Positions 27,875 through 36,639 are shown, numbered from the stretch's first letter. The stretch is 64,000 bases of DNA from Prolixibacteraceae bacterium JC049 (GCA_023369685.1 SACZ01000002.1:806001-870000); one strand, 5' to 3'. Program-made: numbers and translations. The notes: generated by a model from the letters alone, not told the origin.

Positions 27875-27908
27875 TTTGTTGTAAGTGAACTTTTATATTC
27901 TATTTTTG
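27875..27908 (+). promoter_or_regulatory. Promoter of the thiamine operon
   Basis: TTTG (27875-27878), 22 bases, TATTTTTG (27901-27908). The predicted transcription start is a few bases before the 5' stem of the TPP riboswitch, which supports both calls. Confidence 0.65.
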
Positions 27909-27921
27909 TTGCCTCTAAATT

Positions 27922-28001
27922 ACACAATGGGGTGCCTTAAACTGTAGGCTGAGAATATACCCACCGAACCTGATCCGGATAGCACCGGCGTAGGAATTGT
28001 G
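27922..28001 (+). promoter_or_regulatory. TPP (thi-box) riboswitch
   Basis: Canonical THI-element blocks in order: GGGGTGC, GGCTGAGA, ACCC, GAACCTGATCCGGAT, GGCGTAGG. Helix P1 is cacaat (27923-27928) with attgtg (27996-28001). It binds thiamine diphosphate. Downstream, tcattgctttt (28050-28061) can pair with the region of the receptor start codon (aaagagcaatga, 28118-28129), so control of translation start is plausible; that part is inference. Confidence 0.96.
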
Positions 28002-28115
28002 AAGCAAAAAACTTCATACGGTATCTCACCTTTAGAAAATGGAAAAATCCTCATTGCTTTTTATTATAGTTGAATGGTTGACTCGTTAATGATTGAGTCA
28101 TGAAAATTTAAGAAA

Positions 28116-30545
28116 ATGCAAAGAGCAATGATTTTGAATGGAACCAAGACATTTGTTGTTGGTGTATTACTTGTTTTGTTTGCTACTGTAAATGCAAACG
28201 CTCAGTTGAACTTAACTGGAAAGGTTACAGATAAAAGTGGCGAGGCTTTAGCTGGCGCATCGGTAGTTGTCGATGGAACATATCTTGGAGTATCAACACA
28301 GGCAGATGGATCGTACCTGTTTCGGAATTTAAAGCCTGGAAACTATCGATTGAAAGTATCATTTATAGGGTTTGAAACAATTTACCGGGATGTAAAGTTG
28401 GTAGAGAATCAGAAAATGAATTTTGAATTGATTTCATCGGCAGTATTTACAGATGAAGTGATTGTGGCTGCTACTCGTGTGGGAAGTACTACTCCCGTAG
28501 CTGTAACAAACTTATCTAAGGAAAAACTAACGGCGAATGCTACCGGACAAGATATTCCTTACTTGTTGTCATTAACACCATCGATGGTGAATTCTTCGGA
28601 AACAGGAACCGGAATTGGTTATACTGCATTGCGTGTTCGTGGAACCGATCCTACGAGAATAAATGTAACGATAGACGGTGTGCCCTTAAATGATGCAGAA
28701 TCACAAGGAGTGTTTTGGGTAAACATGCCCGATTTTGCCAACTCCGTTGATAATGTTCAAATTCAGCGAGGAGTAGGAACATCAACAAATGGGGGAGCTG
28801 CTTTTGGGGCAACAATTAACTTCCAAACCGAAAGCTTTCAGAAGAAGAGTTATGCCGAGGTAAGCAGTAATATTGGCTCGTTTAATACTTTTAAGAACAG
28901 TGTGAAAGTTGGAAGTGGGCTTATCGATGGACGCTTTTCTGTTAATGCACGTTATTCTAAACTGAAGTCAGACGGTTTTGTGGACAGAGGTTTTGTAGAC
29001 CATCAGTCTTTATTCGTTTCGGGAGCTTATTATACCGAAAACAGCTTAATTAAAGCCAATATTATTCATGGCGACCAGCATACCGGAATTACCTGGTGGG
29101 GAAATGATGATGTGGAAGGAAATGGTAGGAAATATAATCCTGCAGGAAAATATACCGATGAAAATGGCAAGGAGCAGTTTTACGATAACCAAACCGATAA
29201 CTATAAGCAGACGCATTATACGTTGCATTATTCTACTAAACTTTCAGAATGGATGAACCTGAACACTTCGGTTCACTATACAAAAGGAAAAGGTTATTAC
29301 GAGCAGTATAAGGAAGATCAGAAACTGAAGAAATATGGTTTACCCAATGTGACTATTGGTGATGAAGAGATTGCTAAATCGGATCTAATTAGACAAAAAT
29401 GGTTGGGTAATGATTTCTACGGTATGGTTTTCGGAATAAACTATAATAGAGCTAAAGTTAACGCAACGTTTGGTGGTGGTTGGAACTATTACGATGGCGA
29501 CCATTATGGAAAAATTATTTGGATGCGAAATGCTGGTAAAACAGAGAAAGATCATCAGTGGTATTTGAATAATGGTAAGAAAAAGGATTTCAATATCTAT
29601 GCTAAGACCAATTATCAGTTTTCGAAAAAAGTAACAGGTTACGTCGATTTACAGTTGCGCCAGATTAATTATGATATTACAGGCCTTGACGATGACAGAG
29701 TAGATATGACTATGAAGCATAACTTCACTTTCCTTAATCCAAAAGCAGGGCTTTATTTCAATATCAACGATAAAAATTCAGCTTATGCTTCATTGGCAAT
29801 TGCTCATCGTGAGCCAACACGTGCCAACTTTAAAGAGGCTAAAGGTGATCCTGCTTCAACACCAAAAGCAGAGCAACTTTTTGATTATGAGTTAGGATAT
29901 GAATTTAAAGGTAACAAGTCGACTTTTGGAGCCAATGTGTATTACATGTATTATCGCGACCAGTTGGTTGCAACGGGTGAAAAAAGTAATGTCGGTTATG
30001 ATATTATGACCAATGTAGATAAGAGTTATCGATTAGGAATAGAGTTGTTTGGAGGTGTTAAGTTAACTGATTGGTTGAAGTGGGATGCAAATATCACTTT
30101 AAGTAAAAATAAGATTCTTGACTATGTAGATAATACTCCAGGGGCAGGAGGAAATGGAATTGATCATAAAGAGCTGGGAGATACTGATATTTCTTACTCT
30201 CCAGGAATAATTGGAAATAGTATCATATCTATTACTCCAGTCAATTCGTTCAACATTAAGTTTATTAGTAAGCATGTTGGGAAACAATATTTCGATAATA
30301 CATCAAGTGATGATCGGAAAATAGATGCTTACTTTGTGAATCACCTGCGTTTTGATTACATTTTAAAAGGAAAATTATTTGAACAAGTTTATCTTTTTGC
30401 ACAGATAAATAATGTCTTCAATAACAAGTATAGCAATAATGCAACAGGGGGACATTGGTATGAAGATGGCGTCGATAAAACTTGGTCGGCTTATTTTCCG
30501 CAAGCCGGAGTTAACTTTATGAGTGGAATTACTTTAACTTTCTAA
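28116..30545 (+). CDS. TonB-dependent receptor, probably for thiamine
   Basis: 809 aa. Signal peptide ends near ATVNANAQ, CarboxypepD_reg-like domain about residues 31-112 (LTGKVTDKSGEALAGASVVV), plug about 120-240 (VRGTDPTRINVTIDG, NVQIQRGVGTSTNGG) and a barrel to the C-terminus (GITLTF). It follows a TPP riboswitch and precedes PnuT and thiamine pyrophosphokinase. This order (receptor, pnuT, TPK) was predicted by comparative genomics to be the thiamine uptake and salvage operon of Bacteroidota. An alternative start is the ATG at 28128. Confidence 0.9.
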   Translation: MQRAMILNGTKTFVVGVLLVLFATVNANAQLNLTGKVTDKSGEALAGASVVVDGTYLGVSTQADGSYLFRNLKPGNYRLKVSFIGFETIYRDVKLVENQKMNFELISSAVFTDEVIVAATRVGSTTPVAVTNLSKEKLTANATGQDIPYLLSLTPSMVNSSETGTGIGYTALRVRGTDPTRINVTIDGVPLNDAESQGVFWVNMPDFANSVDNVQIQRGVGTSTNGGAAFGATINFQTESFQKKSYAEVSSNIGSFNTFKNSVKVGSGLIDGRFSVNARYSKLKSDGFVDRGFVDHQSLFVSGAYYTENSLIKANIIHGDQHTGITWWGNDDVEGNGRKYNPAGKYTDENGKEQFYDNQTDNYKQTHYTLHYSTKLSEWMNLNTSVHYTKGKGYYEQYKEDQKLKKYGLPNVTIGDEEIAKSDLIRQKWLGNDFYGMVFGINYNRAKVNATFGGGWNYYDGDHYGKIIWMRNAGKTEKDHQWYLNNGKKKDFNIYAKTNYQFSKKVTGYVDLQLRQINYDITGLDDDRVDMTMKHNFTFLNPKAGLYFNINDKNSAYASLAIAHREPTRANFKEAKGDPASTPKAEQLFDYELGYEFKGNKSTFGANVYYMYYRDQLVATGEKSNVGYDIMTNVDKSYRLGIELFGGVKLTDWLKWDANITLSKNKILDYVDNTPGAGGNGIDHKELGDTDISYSPGIIGNSIISITPVNSFNIKFISKHVGKQYFDNTSSDDRKIDAYFVNHLRFDYILKGKLFEQVYLFAQINNVFNNKYSNNATGGHWYEDGVDKTWSAYFPQAGVNFMSGITLTF

Positions 30546-30553
30546 GATATTTC

Positions 30554-30580
30554 AGAGCAGGTTGAGGCCTGCTCTTTTAC
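30554..30580 (+). terminator. Hairpin with T-run inside the thiamine operon
   Basis: Eight-base stem (agagcagg / cctgctct), 6-base loop, then TTTTAC. It lies between the receptor gene and pnuT, ending 7 bases before the pnuT start. Probably a partial terminator reducing downstream expression. Confidence 0.7.
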
Positions 30581-30586
30581 TTTTAT

Positions 30587-31168
30587 ATGATGATTGACTG
30601 GATAATAAACAACTACATTGAACTGTTTGGAGCTATAACAGGTTTGGCATTTCTCTATTTCGAGATAAAAGAAAAGATTTGGCTATGGCCACTGGGAATC
30701 TTAACATCGCTTTTCTATATCTATATCTTTTTTGTTGCAAAGTTCTATGCCGATATGGGACTTCAGTTTTATTACCTGTTTATAGGAATATATGGATGGT
30801 ATACCTGGAGCAAAGGAACTGAAGATAAGCCCGAATTACCTGTTGTCAGAATTAATCAGAAACAGATAGGGCTATTGGCTCTAATTGGTTTTGCTCTATT
30901 CTTTGTGCTTAGTTTTGTTTTATCTAATTACACCGACTCGCCATTGCCTTATTGGGACGCATTTACCACCTCTTTAAGTATTATAGCTACTTGGATGTTG
31001 ACCCGAAAGATTCTGGAGCAATGGTTGGTATGGATTGTAGTCAATTTTATCTCATTAGGACTCTATATCTACAAGGATCTATATGCTACATCAGTATTGT
31101 TCTTGGCTTACGGAGTGCTTTCATTTGTAGGATACTATAAATGGAAGAAAAACGTTAAAGTAAAGTAG
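30587..31168 (+). CDS. pnuT: PnuC-family transporter, PnuT type (thiamine)
   Basis: 193 aa with about seven membrane helices. The family signature region is visible as YFEIKEKIWLWPLGILTS and GLQFYYLFIGIYGWYTW. PnuC imports nicotinamide riboside; relatives under TPP control import thiamine by facilitated diffusion with phosphorylation trapping. The riboswitch and the downstream pyrophosphokinase gene favour PnuT over PnuC. Start ATG at 30587 (MMIDWIINNY); the second ATG is also possible. Confidence 0.88.
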   Translation: MMIDWIINNYIELFGAITGLAFLYFEIKEKIWLWPLGILTSLFYIYIFFVAKFYADMGLQFYYLFIGIYGWYTWSKGTEDKPELPVVRINQKQIGLLALIGFALFFVLSFVLSNYTDSPLPYWDAFTTSLSIIATWMLTRKILEQWLVWIVVNFISLGLYIYKDLYATSVLFLAYGVLSFVGYYKWKKNVKVK

Positions 31169-31261
31169 CCAGTATATTTACTTATTCGGAAATCTGTATT
31201 TTCTAAAATGGAAAATGTGATAAATAGAAGTGGATTTATAGGTGAAAAAGAAAAACTGAAG

Positions 31262-31269
31262 TAAATTTG
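31262..31269 (+). promoter_or_regulatory. Possible internal promoter -7 box
   Basis: TAAATTTG (TAnnTTTG) 26 bases before the SPOR lipoprotein gene; the -33 element is weak. Confidence 0.35.
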
Positions 31270-31295
31270 TACTTCATTAACCATGAAATAGATTT

Positions 31296-31823
31296 ATGAT
31301 GAGAAAAGTAATAGCATTAAGTTTGATTGTTTTGGGAGCTTCATTCACTTCATGTAATTCATTGAAGAAGTTGTCAGGAAAATCAAAAAAACAGGAAACA
31401 ACGAATACTGAAGAACTAACAGCTCAAGATGGAAATAGCAACTATTTTGCTGCAGAGCCAACTACAACAGCAAAACAACCAGCTTCGCGTCCAGCAACAA
31501 GCCCTGCTAAAACTACATCGAGCCGTAAAATTAGTATGCGTGCTGAGAAATTTACTTTCGATCAGAAATCAGATGAGAATAAGAACAGCTCAGGTAAGTT
31601 TTTTGTAATTGTAGGTAGCTTTGGTCAAAGAGATAATGCCGATCGTTTCAAGCAGCAGTTGGCAGCACAAGGTTTTAAGCCATTCATTCTATTGAGTGAA
31701 ACTGGTAACCTTAGAATTTGTATCAATTCATACTTTAGCGAAAATGCGGCTCGCTCACGAGTAATGCAAATTCGTACCGATTATCCTAAATATGCCGATG
31801 CATGGCTATTGATTAAGAACTAG
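31296..31823 (+). CDS. SPOR-domain lipoprotein
   Basis: 175 aa. Lipobox GASFTSCNS gives an acylated Cys at about residue 20. A low-complexity Thr/Ala/Pro linker (TTTAKQPASRPATSPAK) leads to a SPOR domain at about 98-175 (FFVIVGSFGQRDNADRFKQQ ... LRICINSYFS). SPOR domains bind denuded peptidoglycan at division sites. It interrupts the thiamine operon and may have its own promoter, so its link to thiamine is probably only positional. Confidence 0.87.
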   Translation: MMRKVIALSLIVLGASFTSCNSLKKLSGKSKKQETTNTEELTAQDGNSNYFAAEPTTTAKQPASRPATSPAKTTSSRKISMRAEKFTFDQKSDENKNSSGKFFVIVGSFGQRDNADRFKQQLAAQGFKPFILLSETGNLRICINSYFSENAARSRVMQIRTDYPKYADAWLLIKN

Positions 31824-31839
31824 TCAAACACAAAATATG

Positions 31840-31864
31840 GGCTCTGTTTTTCAGAGCCTTTTTT
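31840..31864 (+). terminator. Intrinsic terminator after the SPOR gene
   Basis: Perfect 7-base stem (ggctctg / cagagcc), 5-base loop, six T, ending 2 bases before the thiamine pyrophosphokinase ATG. Expression of that gene would need readthrough or a promoter within the SPOR gene. Confidence 0.8.
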
Positions 31865-31866
31865 AT

Positions 31867-32496
31867 ATGATAAAATTCGATGCCATAATAGTTGCTAATG
31901 GTGAGTTTCCAACTCATACTATTCCTTTAAGTTTATTGAAGGAGGCTGGCTGTATTATTTGCTGCGATGGAGCTACTAATAAGTTAAGTGCAGCAGGATT
32001 CGAGCCTGATATTATTGTCGGAGATTTAGACTCGATCAGTAGTGAGTTAAAAGCTCTTTATGCTGAAAAGGTTGTTCATGTGAAATCGCAAGATGATAAC
32101 GATTTGACCAAGGCAGTGAACCTTGCTTGCAAAAAAGGTTTTAAGAATATAGCGATAACAGGGGCAACAGGATTAAGGGCAGACCATACCATTGGCAATA
32201 TTTTTCTTTTGGCAACTTATATCGAAAAAGCGGTAGTAACCCTTTTTACCGACGATGGAACGTTTGAGGCTGCTAATAAAACTACCAGTTTTGAAAGTTT
32301 TTCAGGGCAGCAAGTATCTATATTTGCTGTAAATCCTACCACTAAAATTTCTTCTAAAGGACTTCGTTACGCATTAAACCAAATGCAATTAACTTCTCCC
32401 TGGATGGGCACATTGAATGAAGCAGATGGAAGCTGTTTCGAATTGAAGTTTGATGATGGTGAATTGATTGTTTACCAGAGCTATGAAAAAAAATAA
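31867..32496 (+). CDS. Thiamine diphosphokinase
   Basis: 209 aa from the ATG at 31867 (MIKFDAIIVANGEFP); an in-frame ATG at 31837 is rejected because it would place the terminator hairpin within the coding sequence. Family motifs: CCDGATNKL, IVGDLDSIS, QDDNDLTKAV and GATGLRADHTIGN. It transfers pyrophosphate from ATP to thiamine, trapping imported vitamin as ThDP. It completes the uptake set with the TonB receptor and PnuT. Confidence 0.93.
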   Translation: MIKFDAIIVANGEFPTHTIPLSLLKEAGCIICCDGATNKLSAAGFEPDIIVGDLDSISSELKALYAEKVVHVKSQDDNDLTKAVNLACKKGFKNIAITGATGLRADHTIGNIFLLATYIEKAVVTLFTDDGTFEAANKTTSFESFSGQQVSIFAVNPTTKISSKGLRYALNQMQLTSPWMGTLNEADGSCFELKFDDGELIVYQSYEKK

Positions 32497-32521
32497 GACC
32501 AACTTAAAAGTTGATCTTATT
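32492..32521. terminator. Bidirectional terminator
   Basis: Thirteen-base stem (32492-32504 and 32509-32521, one G-U pair) with a 4-base loop, overlapping the stop codon of the thiamine gene and facing the convergent receiver gene. Confidence 0.75.
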
Positions 32522-32545
32522 CGCTTTATCTTGTATGCTGTTTTT

Positions 32546-33037
32546 TTATTGAAATAGATCGGTAAAGAATACTACAAAAATAGCAAGTATCAATACGATT
32601 AATGCTACAAAGAACATCGTTACTCCTGTCTTATATTGCTTGTTAGAGCGGCGGAGTTTATTTACCGACATAATTTTATTGATCTTGTTGACCAGTTTTT
32701 TTAAAGCCATCTGATCCTTTACGATGTAATCATATGCACCATATTTCATGGAGTTAATAGCTACATCAATACTATCTTGGCCAGATAGGAAGATAAATTC
32801 AGTGTCAGGAGTAATTTGCTTGGCTTTTTTAAGCACATCAATTCCTGTCATCCCTTCTAGTAGGTAATCTTGTATAATAATATCTGGCTTTTTTTCCAGA
32901 TTATTAATACAATCTTCTCCCGAATGAAATTCCTTTACGTTAGTGTATTTGTTTGACTTAAGGTAGCTAACTACCAGTTTGTTGTAAACTTGATTGTCTT
33001 CAACTACAAAAATTAAAGGATTGCGTCTGTTTTGCAT
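32546..33037 (-). CDS. Receiver-domain protein with C-terminal membrane anchor
   Basis: 163 aa. Residues 1-125 are a complete receiver domain: acidic pair E13/D14 in VVEDN, phospho-acceptor D57 in IIIQDYLLEGM, and K107 in DYIVKD. Instead of a DNA-binding output, a basic linker (KLRRSNKQYK) leads to one strongly hydrophobic helix (about 138-158), making the protein a tail-anchored receiver. This is unusual among single-domain response regulators. It is a single gene without a kinase next to it. A role as a membrane-localised phosphate sink or phospho-switch is inference. Confidence 0.85.
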   Translation of the reverse strand: MQNRRNPLIFVVEDNQVYNKLVVSYLKSNKYTNVKEFHSGEDCINNLEKKPDIIIQDYLLEGMTGIDVLKKAKQITPDTEFIFLSGQDSIDVAINSMKYGAYDYIVKDQMALKKLVNKINKIMSVNKLRRSNKQYKTGVTMFFVALIVLILAIFVVFFTDLFQ

Positions 33038-33235
33038 GGTACAATATAATTTACAAGATCAGCTAAGAATCACAAATTTAAGATTTATTTCCAATTCTCA
33101 CTCTTTCGAACTTAATTTCAATAGAATTCAATCAATTAATTATCAAAATTAAGCTTTTTGTTACTTTAACGAAGTAAATTGATTTTTGTTATATGGAACT
33201 AGAAATGAATTTAATAAATAGTAAACGGTTAAGGT

Positions 33236-33265
33236 TTTGGTTTAGAATCAATATCGTTATCTTTG
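33236..33265 (+). promoter_or_regulatory. Promoter of the dus/U32 operon
   Basis: TTTG (33236-33239), 18 bases, TATCTTTG (33258-33265), a near-perfect Bacteroidota promoter 28 bases upstream of the GTG start at 33294. Confidence 0.65.
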
Positions 33266-33293
33266 GCGCACAAAATTTAAATCGAATTCTAGC

Positions 33294-34307
33294 GTGAAAA
33301 TTGGAAGTTTGGAGTTGGGAAAGTTGCCACTTTTTTTGGCACCAATGGAGGATGTAACTTATAAGTCTTTCAGATATATGTGTAAGAAATTTGGTGCAGA
33401 TGTAATGTACACCGAATTTATATCGTCTGAGGCTTTGATTCGTAATGTAGAGAAGACAAAGCGAAAAATGACTTTGTTTGAATTCGATCGTCCTGTGGCT
33501 ATCCAGATTTATGGTTCCGATGTAGATAATATGGCTAGAGCAGCAGAAGTTGCTGCAGAGTTTCAGCCCGACTTCATTGATATCAACTTTGGTTGTCCGA
33601 TGAAGAAAATTGCTATGAAAGGATCAGGAGCAGGCTTGCTTCGTGATATTCCTAAGATGGTGAAAATGGCAGAAAGTGTAGTTAAAGCTGTTGATATTCC
33701 CGTTACTGCAAAAACACGCTTAGGGTGGGATGATACTGATAAGCCAATTGTGGATGTCGCAGAACGTTTGCAGGATGTCGGTATTAAAGCTCTGGCAATA
33801 CATGGAAGAACAAGAAAGCAGCTTTATACCGGATGGGCCGACTGGACACTGATTGGAGAGGTGAAAAATAACCAACGCATGCACATTCCAATTATCGGTA
33901 ATGGCGACATCAACGGACCGGAAAAAGCAAAAGAGTTTTATGAACAAACAGGAGTTGATGCTCTGATGATTGGTCGTGGAGCCATTGGTCGTCCATGGAT
34001 TTTTAAAGAAGTAAAACACTTTTTTGAAACGGGTGAAATTTTGGAAGCTCCTTTGGTGAGCGAAATTGTTGGTAATGTAAAAGAGCAGTTGACTCAATCG
34101 GTTAACTGGAAAGATGATAATAGAAGAGCAATTTTAGAAATGCGTAGACATTTTGCGAAATACTTTCCAGCTCTTCGCGATTTTAGATCATTAAAAATTG
34201 AACTATTACAAGCAACAGAACTGGAGCATGTAATGGAAATATTAGACCGAATTGCCTTGAAATACGATGGGATAAAGGTCGACTATACTAATGTAAGTTT
34301 AAAATAA
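33294..34307 (+). CDS. dusB: tRNA-dihydrouridine synthase (DusB-like)
   Basis: 337 aa, GTG start (MKIGSLELGKLPLFLAPMEDV). FMN-barrel motifs of Dus enzymes: APMEDVTYKSFR, NFGCPMKKIAMKGSGAGLL with the catalytic Cys, IHGRTRKQLYTG, and MIGRGAIGRPWIF. It reduces uridine to dihydrouridine in the tRNA D-loop. Of the three bacterial subfamilies it looks most like DusB; this choice is moderately certain. It is followed after one base by a U32 family gene. Confidence 0.9.
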   Translation: MKIGSLELGKLPLFLAPMEDVTYKSFRYMCKKFGADVMYTEFISSEALIRNVEKTKRKMTLFEFDRPVAIQIYGSDVDNMARAAEVAAEFQPDFIDINFGCPMKKIAMKGSGAGLLRDIPKMVKMAESVVKAVDIPVTAKTRLGWDDTDKPIVDVAERLQDVGIKALAIHGRTRKQLYTGWADWTLIGEVKNNQRMHIPIIGNGDINGPEKAKEFYEQTGVDALMIGRGAIGRPWIFKEVKHFFETGEILEAPLVSEIVGNVKEQLTQSVNWKDDNRRAILEMRRHFAKYFPALRDFRSLKIELLQATELEHVMEILDRIALKYDGIKVDYTNVSLK

Positions 34308-34308
34308 G

Positions 34309-35580
34309 ATGGGTACTACAGATAAACGAAATATTGAAGTAATGGCTCCGGTTGGTTCTTATGAATCATTAATGGCAGCTATACAAGGAGGAGCCGGATC
34401 GGTATATTTTGGAGTTGAGCAATTAAATATGAGAGCTCGTTCGGCCAATAACTTTACCATTGCCGATTTGCACAAGATTGCTTCTATTGCAGCTAAGCAT
34501 GAAGTAAAATCTTACTTAACAGTTAATGTTGTAGTATTCGATAATGAGTTAGATGACCTACATTCGATAATTGATGCTGCCAAAGAGGCAAATATTACTG
34601 CAATAATTGCTTCTGATATTGCTGCTATCCAATATGCACGTAGTATTGGTGTTGAGGTACACATTTCAACTCAGCTGAATATTACCAATATCGAAGGAGT
34701 GAAATTTTATGCTCAGTTTGCCGATGTGGTGGTACTTGCACGTGAGATGAACCTGGGACGTGTTTGGGAAATATCAAAGCAGATTAAAGAGCAAGATATT
34801 CGAGGACCCAAAGGAGAATTGATACAAATTGAGATGTTTGTTCACGGAGCACTTTGCATGGCTGTTTCAGGTAAGTGTTACCTGAGTTTGCACGAGATGA
34901 ACTCATCTGCTAACCGTGGTAGCTGTTTCCAGACTTGTCGTCGAGGTTATACTGTTACCGATAATGATACTGGCGCAGAATTGGATGTAGAGAACGAATA
35001 CATCATGTCTCCTAAGGATTTGAAAACGATTCATTTCCTAAATAAAGTATTGGATGCTGGTGTTTCGGTTCTAAAGATTGAAGGAAGAGCCCGTTCGGCA
35101 GAGTATGTAAAGACAGTTGCTCTGTGTTATCGAGAGGCTGCTGATGCCTACTTGGAAGGTACATTCAATGAAGAGAAGATTGCTGAGTGGGATAATCGCT
35201 TAAGCGAGGTCTTTAACCGTGGCTTCTGGAATGGCTATTACCTGGGACAACGTTTAGGCGAGTGGAGTCATAATTATGGCTCGAAAGCAACAAAACGCAA
35301 AGTATACATCGGAAAAGGAACAAATTACTTTTCGAAAATAGGTGTCGCCGAATTCAAGATAGAAACACAAAGTCTGAAAGTAGGTGATGAAATTGTGATA
35401 ACCGGACCAACAACAGGGGTGGTTCAAACTACTGTTGACGAAATTCGGGTAGACTTAAAATCGGTTGAGGAAGCTCCAAAGGGAACCAGATGTTCCATAA
35501 AGGTAGATGAAGTTGTACGACGTTCAGATAAACTGTACAAAATGGTAGATGCTTCAGAAGTAAAACAACGATTAAAATAA
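34309..35580 (+). CDS. Peptidase U32 family protein, probable RNA hydroxylation factor
   Basis: 423 aa. The U32 signature is present (EMFVHGALCMAVSGKCYLS about residues 176-194, and GSCFQTCRRGY with the additional Cys). These Cys probably bind a [4Fe-4S] cluster. Members studied in E. coli (TrhP/YegQ, RlhA/YdcP) take part in hydroxylation of tRNA uridine-34 or 23S rRNA using prephenate-derived chemistry rather than in proteolysis. The C-terminal 80 residues form a small beta domain as in YegQ. Co-transcription with a dus gene fits an RNA-modification role; TrhP is the likelier assignment. Confidence 0.85.
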   Translation: MGTTDKRNIEVMAPVGSYESLMAAIQGGAGSVYFGVEQLNMRARSANNFTIADLHKIASIAAKHEVKSYLTVNVVVFDNELDDLHSIIDAAKEANITAIIASDIAAIQYARSIGVEVHISTQLNITNIEGVKFYAQFADVVVLAREMNLGRVWEISKQIKEQDIRGPKGELIQIEMFVHGALCMAVSGKCYLSLHEMNSSANRGSCFQTCRRGYTVTDNDTGAELDVENEYIMSPKDLKTIHFLNKVLDAGVSVLKIEGRARSAEYVKTVALCYREAADAYLEGTFNEEKIAEWDNRLSEVFNRGFWNGYYLGQRLGEWSHNYGSKATKRKVYIGKGTNYFSKIGVAEFKIETQSLKVGDEIVITGPTTGVVQTTVDEIRVDLKSVEEAPKGTRCSIKVDEVVRRSDKLYKMVDASEVKQRLK

Positions 35581-35600
35581 TTAGAATATAAATACCTTAG

Positions 35601-35658
35601 GAATTATACAATAGTAGCAAATGAATTACGTTAGTTCTTGCGTACTATTGTATAATTC
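35601..35658. repeat. Long perfect inverted repeat after the U32 gene
   Basis: Sixteen-base perfect arms (35601-35616 and 35643-35658) with 26 bases between; the pairing continues past a one-base bulge with gcaa/ttgc. A T-rich stretch follows (tattctttt). It probably acts as a terminator or as an RNA-stabilising hairpin. Confidence 0.65.
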
Positions 35659-35694
35659 TATTCTTTTGTGGGAATTTTATTTGTGAAGGATACT

Positions 35695-36639
35695 ATGAAA
35701 CTGAAGCTGTTATTAACACTTATTTTGTCTGCAGTGGTGATGTTGGGATTTAGTCAGGTTAACTCTAGCTCTAGATTTGAATTTTTTAATAATTGGAGAC
35801 TTGGAGTAAATGCAGGTGTTAGTAGTTTGATAACAGAGTATGATAAAAACTCTTTTAAGCAAATTCAGGAATTTAATTATGATCCTTCTGCTTCTTTTAG
35901 TTTTACTGCATCAAAGCTTATTATGTATGGTTTCGAAGTTGGTTACGAGTTTGAATATACCAACTTGAAAGGAGCTGTTCCAAATTCAGACTTTACAGCA
36001 ACAAAACTGGATCATCATGCCTTTAAAACAATAGATAAAACAAGGGGAGTAAGCTTTAAAAATGGATTTACCAGTCATAATGCCATTCTTTTATACCACT
36101 TTGGAAATATCTCGTTGAATGCAAGAAGTAAATCATGGATGAACTTCTTTGTGAAATTTAAGGCGGGTTATGGAACAATCAATTCAGAAGTATTCTACAC
36201 TGATGATAAAACCAATATATTTACTAAAAAAGGAGGTGGAGATGCAAGTGACCCTCTTCATACAGAAGGATTGGAAGTAATGACTGTTGGTGCAGGTATT
36301 GGTGCTCGCTATTATATAAATGATCGTATCCAGTTGAATATTCATGGAGACATTTCTAGTGTAAACAACGACTGTTTAGATGGAGTACATAATATGCGAA
36401 AAGAAGGTGCCGAAGCTGTTAGTAACTTCACGCATGGCCTTTATGGACGAGTTCAGGTTGGGATAGTTTATAATATCAACTTTACACCAAAGTCAGGGAA
36501 TAGTGGAAAATACAATGGAAAGAAAAACTATAGCTACTTACCTTGGTACAGAAGGATCTTCAAAAGATCAAAGCTAGAATCAGCTCCTTCCCAAAAAGTA
36601 ATTGATACAAATTATCCTTGGTATCGATCTAGAAATTAA
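35695..36639 (+). CDS. Outer-membrane beta-barrel protein
   Basis: 314 aa from the ATG at 35695. Signal peptide MKLKLLLTLILSAVVMLGFSQ. The mature part begins with FEFFNNWRLGVNAGVSSL and continues as amphipathic strands (YGFEVGYEFEYTNLKG, ARYYINDRIQLNIHG, YGRVQVGIVYNI) characteristic of a small outer-membrane barrel. A basic, tyrosine-rich C-terminal tail (YLPWYRRIFKRSK ... YPWYRSRN) is unusual, repeating 'PWYR'. Single gene; role unknown. Confidence 0.75.
   Translation: MKLKLLLTLILSAVVMLGFSQVNSSSRFEFFNNWRLGVNAGVSSLITEYDKNSFKQIQEFNYDPSASFSFTASKLIMYGFEVGYEFEYTNLKGAVPNSDFTATKLDHHAFKTIDKTRGVSFKNGFTSHNAILLYHFGNISLNARSKSWMNFFVKFKAGYGTINSEVFYTDDKTNIFTKKGGGDASDPLHTEGLEVMTVGAGIGARYYINDRIQLNIHGDISSVNNDCLDGVHNMRKEGAEAVSNFTHGLYGRVQVGIVYNINFTPKSGNSGKYNGKKNYSYLPWYRRIFKRSKLESAPSQKVIDTNYPWYRSRN

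Noticed and set aside
31837-31866. Upstream start for the thiamine pyrophosphokinase
   Set aside because: It would include the terminator hairpin (31840-31864) in the coding sequence; the start at 31867 fits the family N-terminus.
33720-34097. 125-aa antisense frame in the dus gene
   Set aside because: Shadow of the dihydrouridine synthase gene; composition follows the opposite strand.
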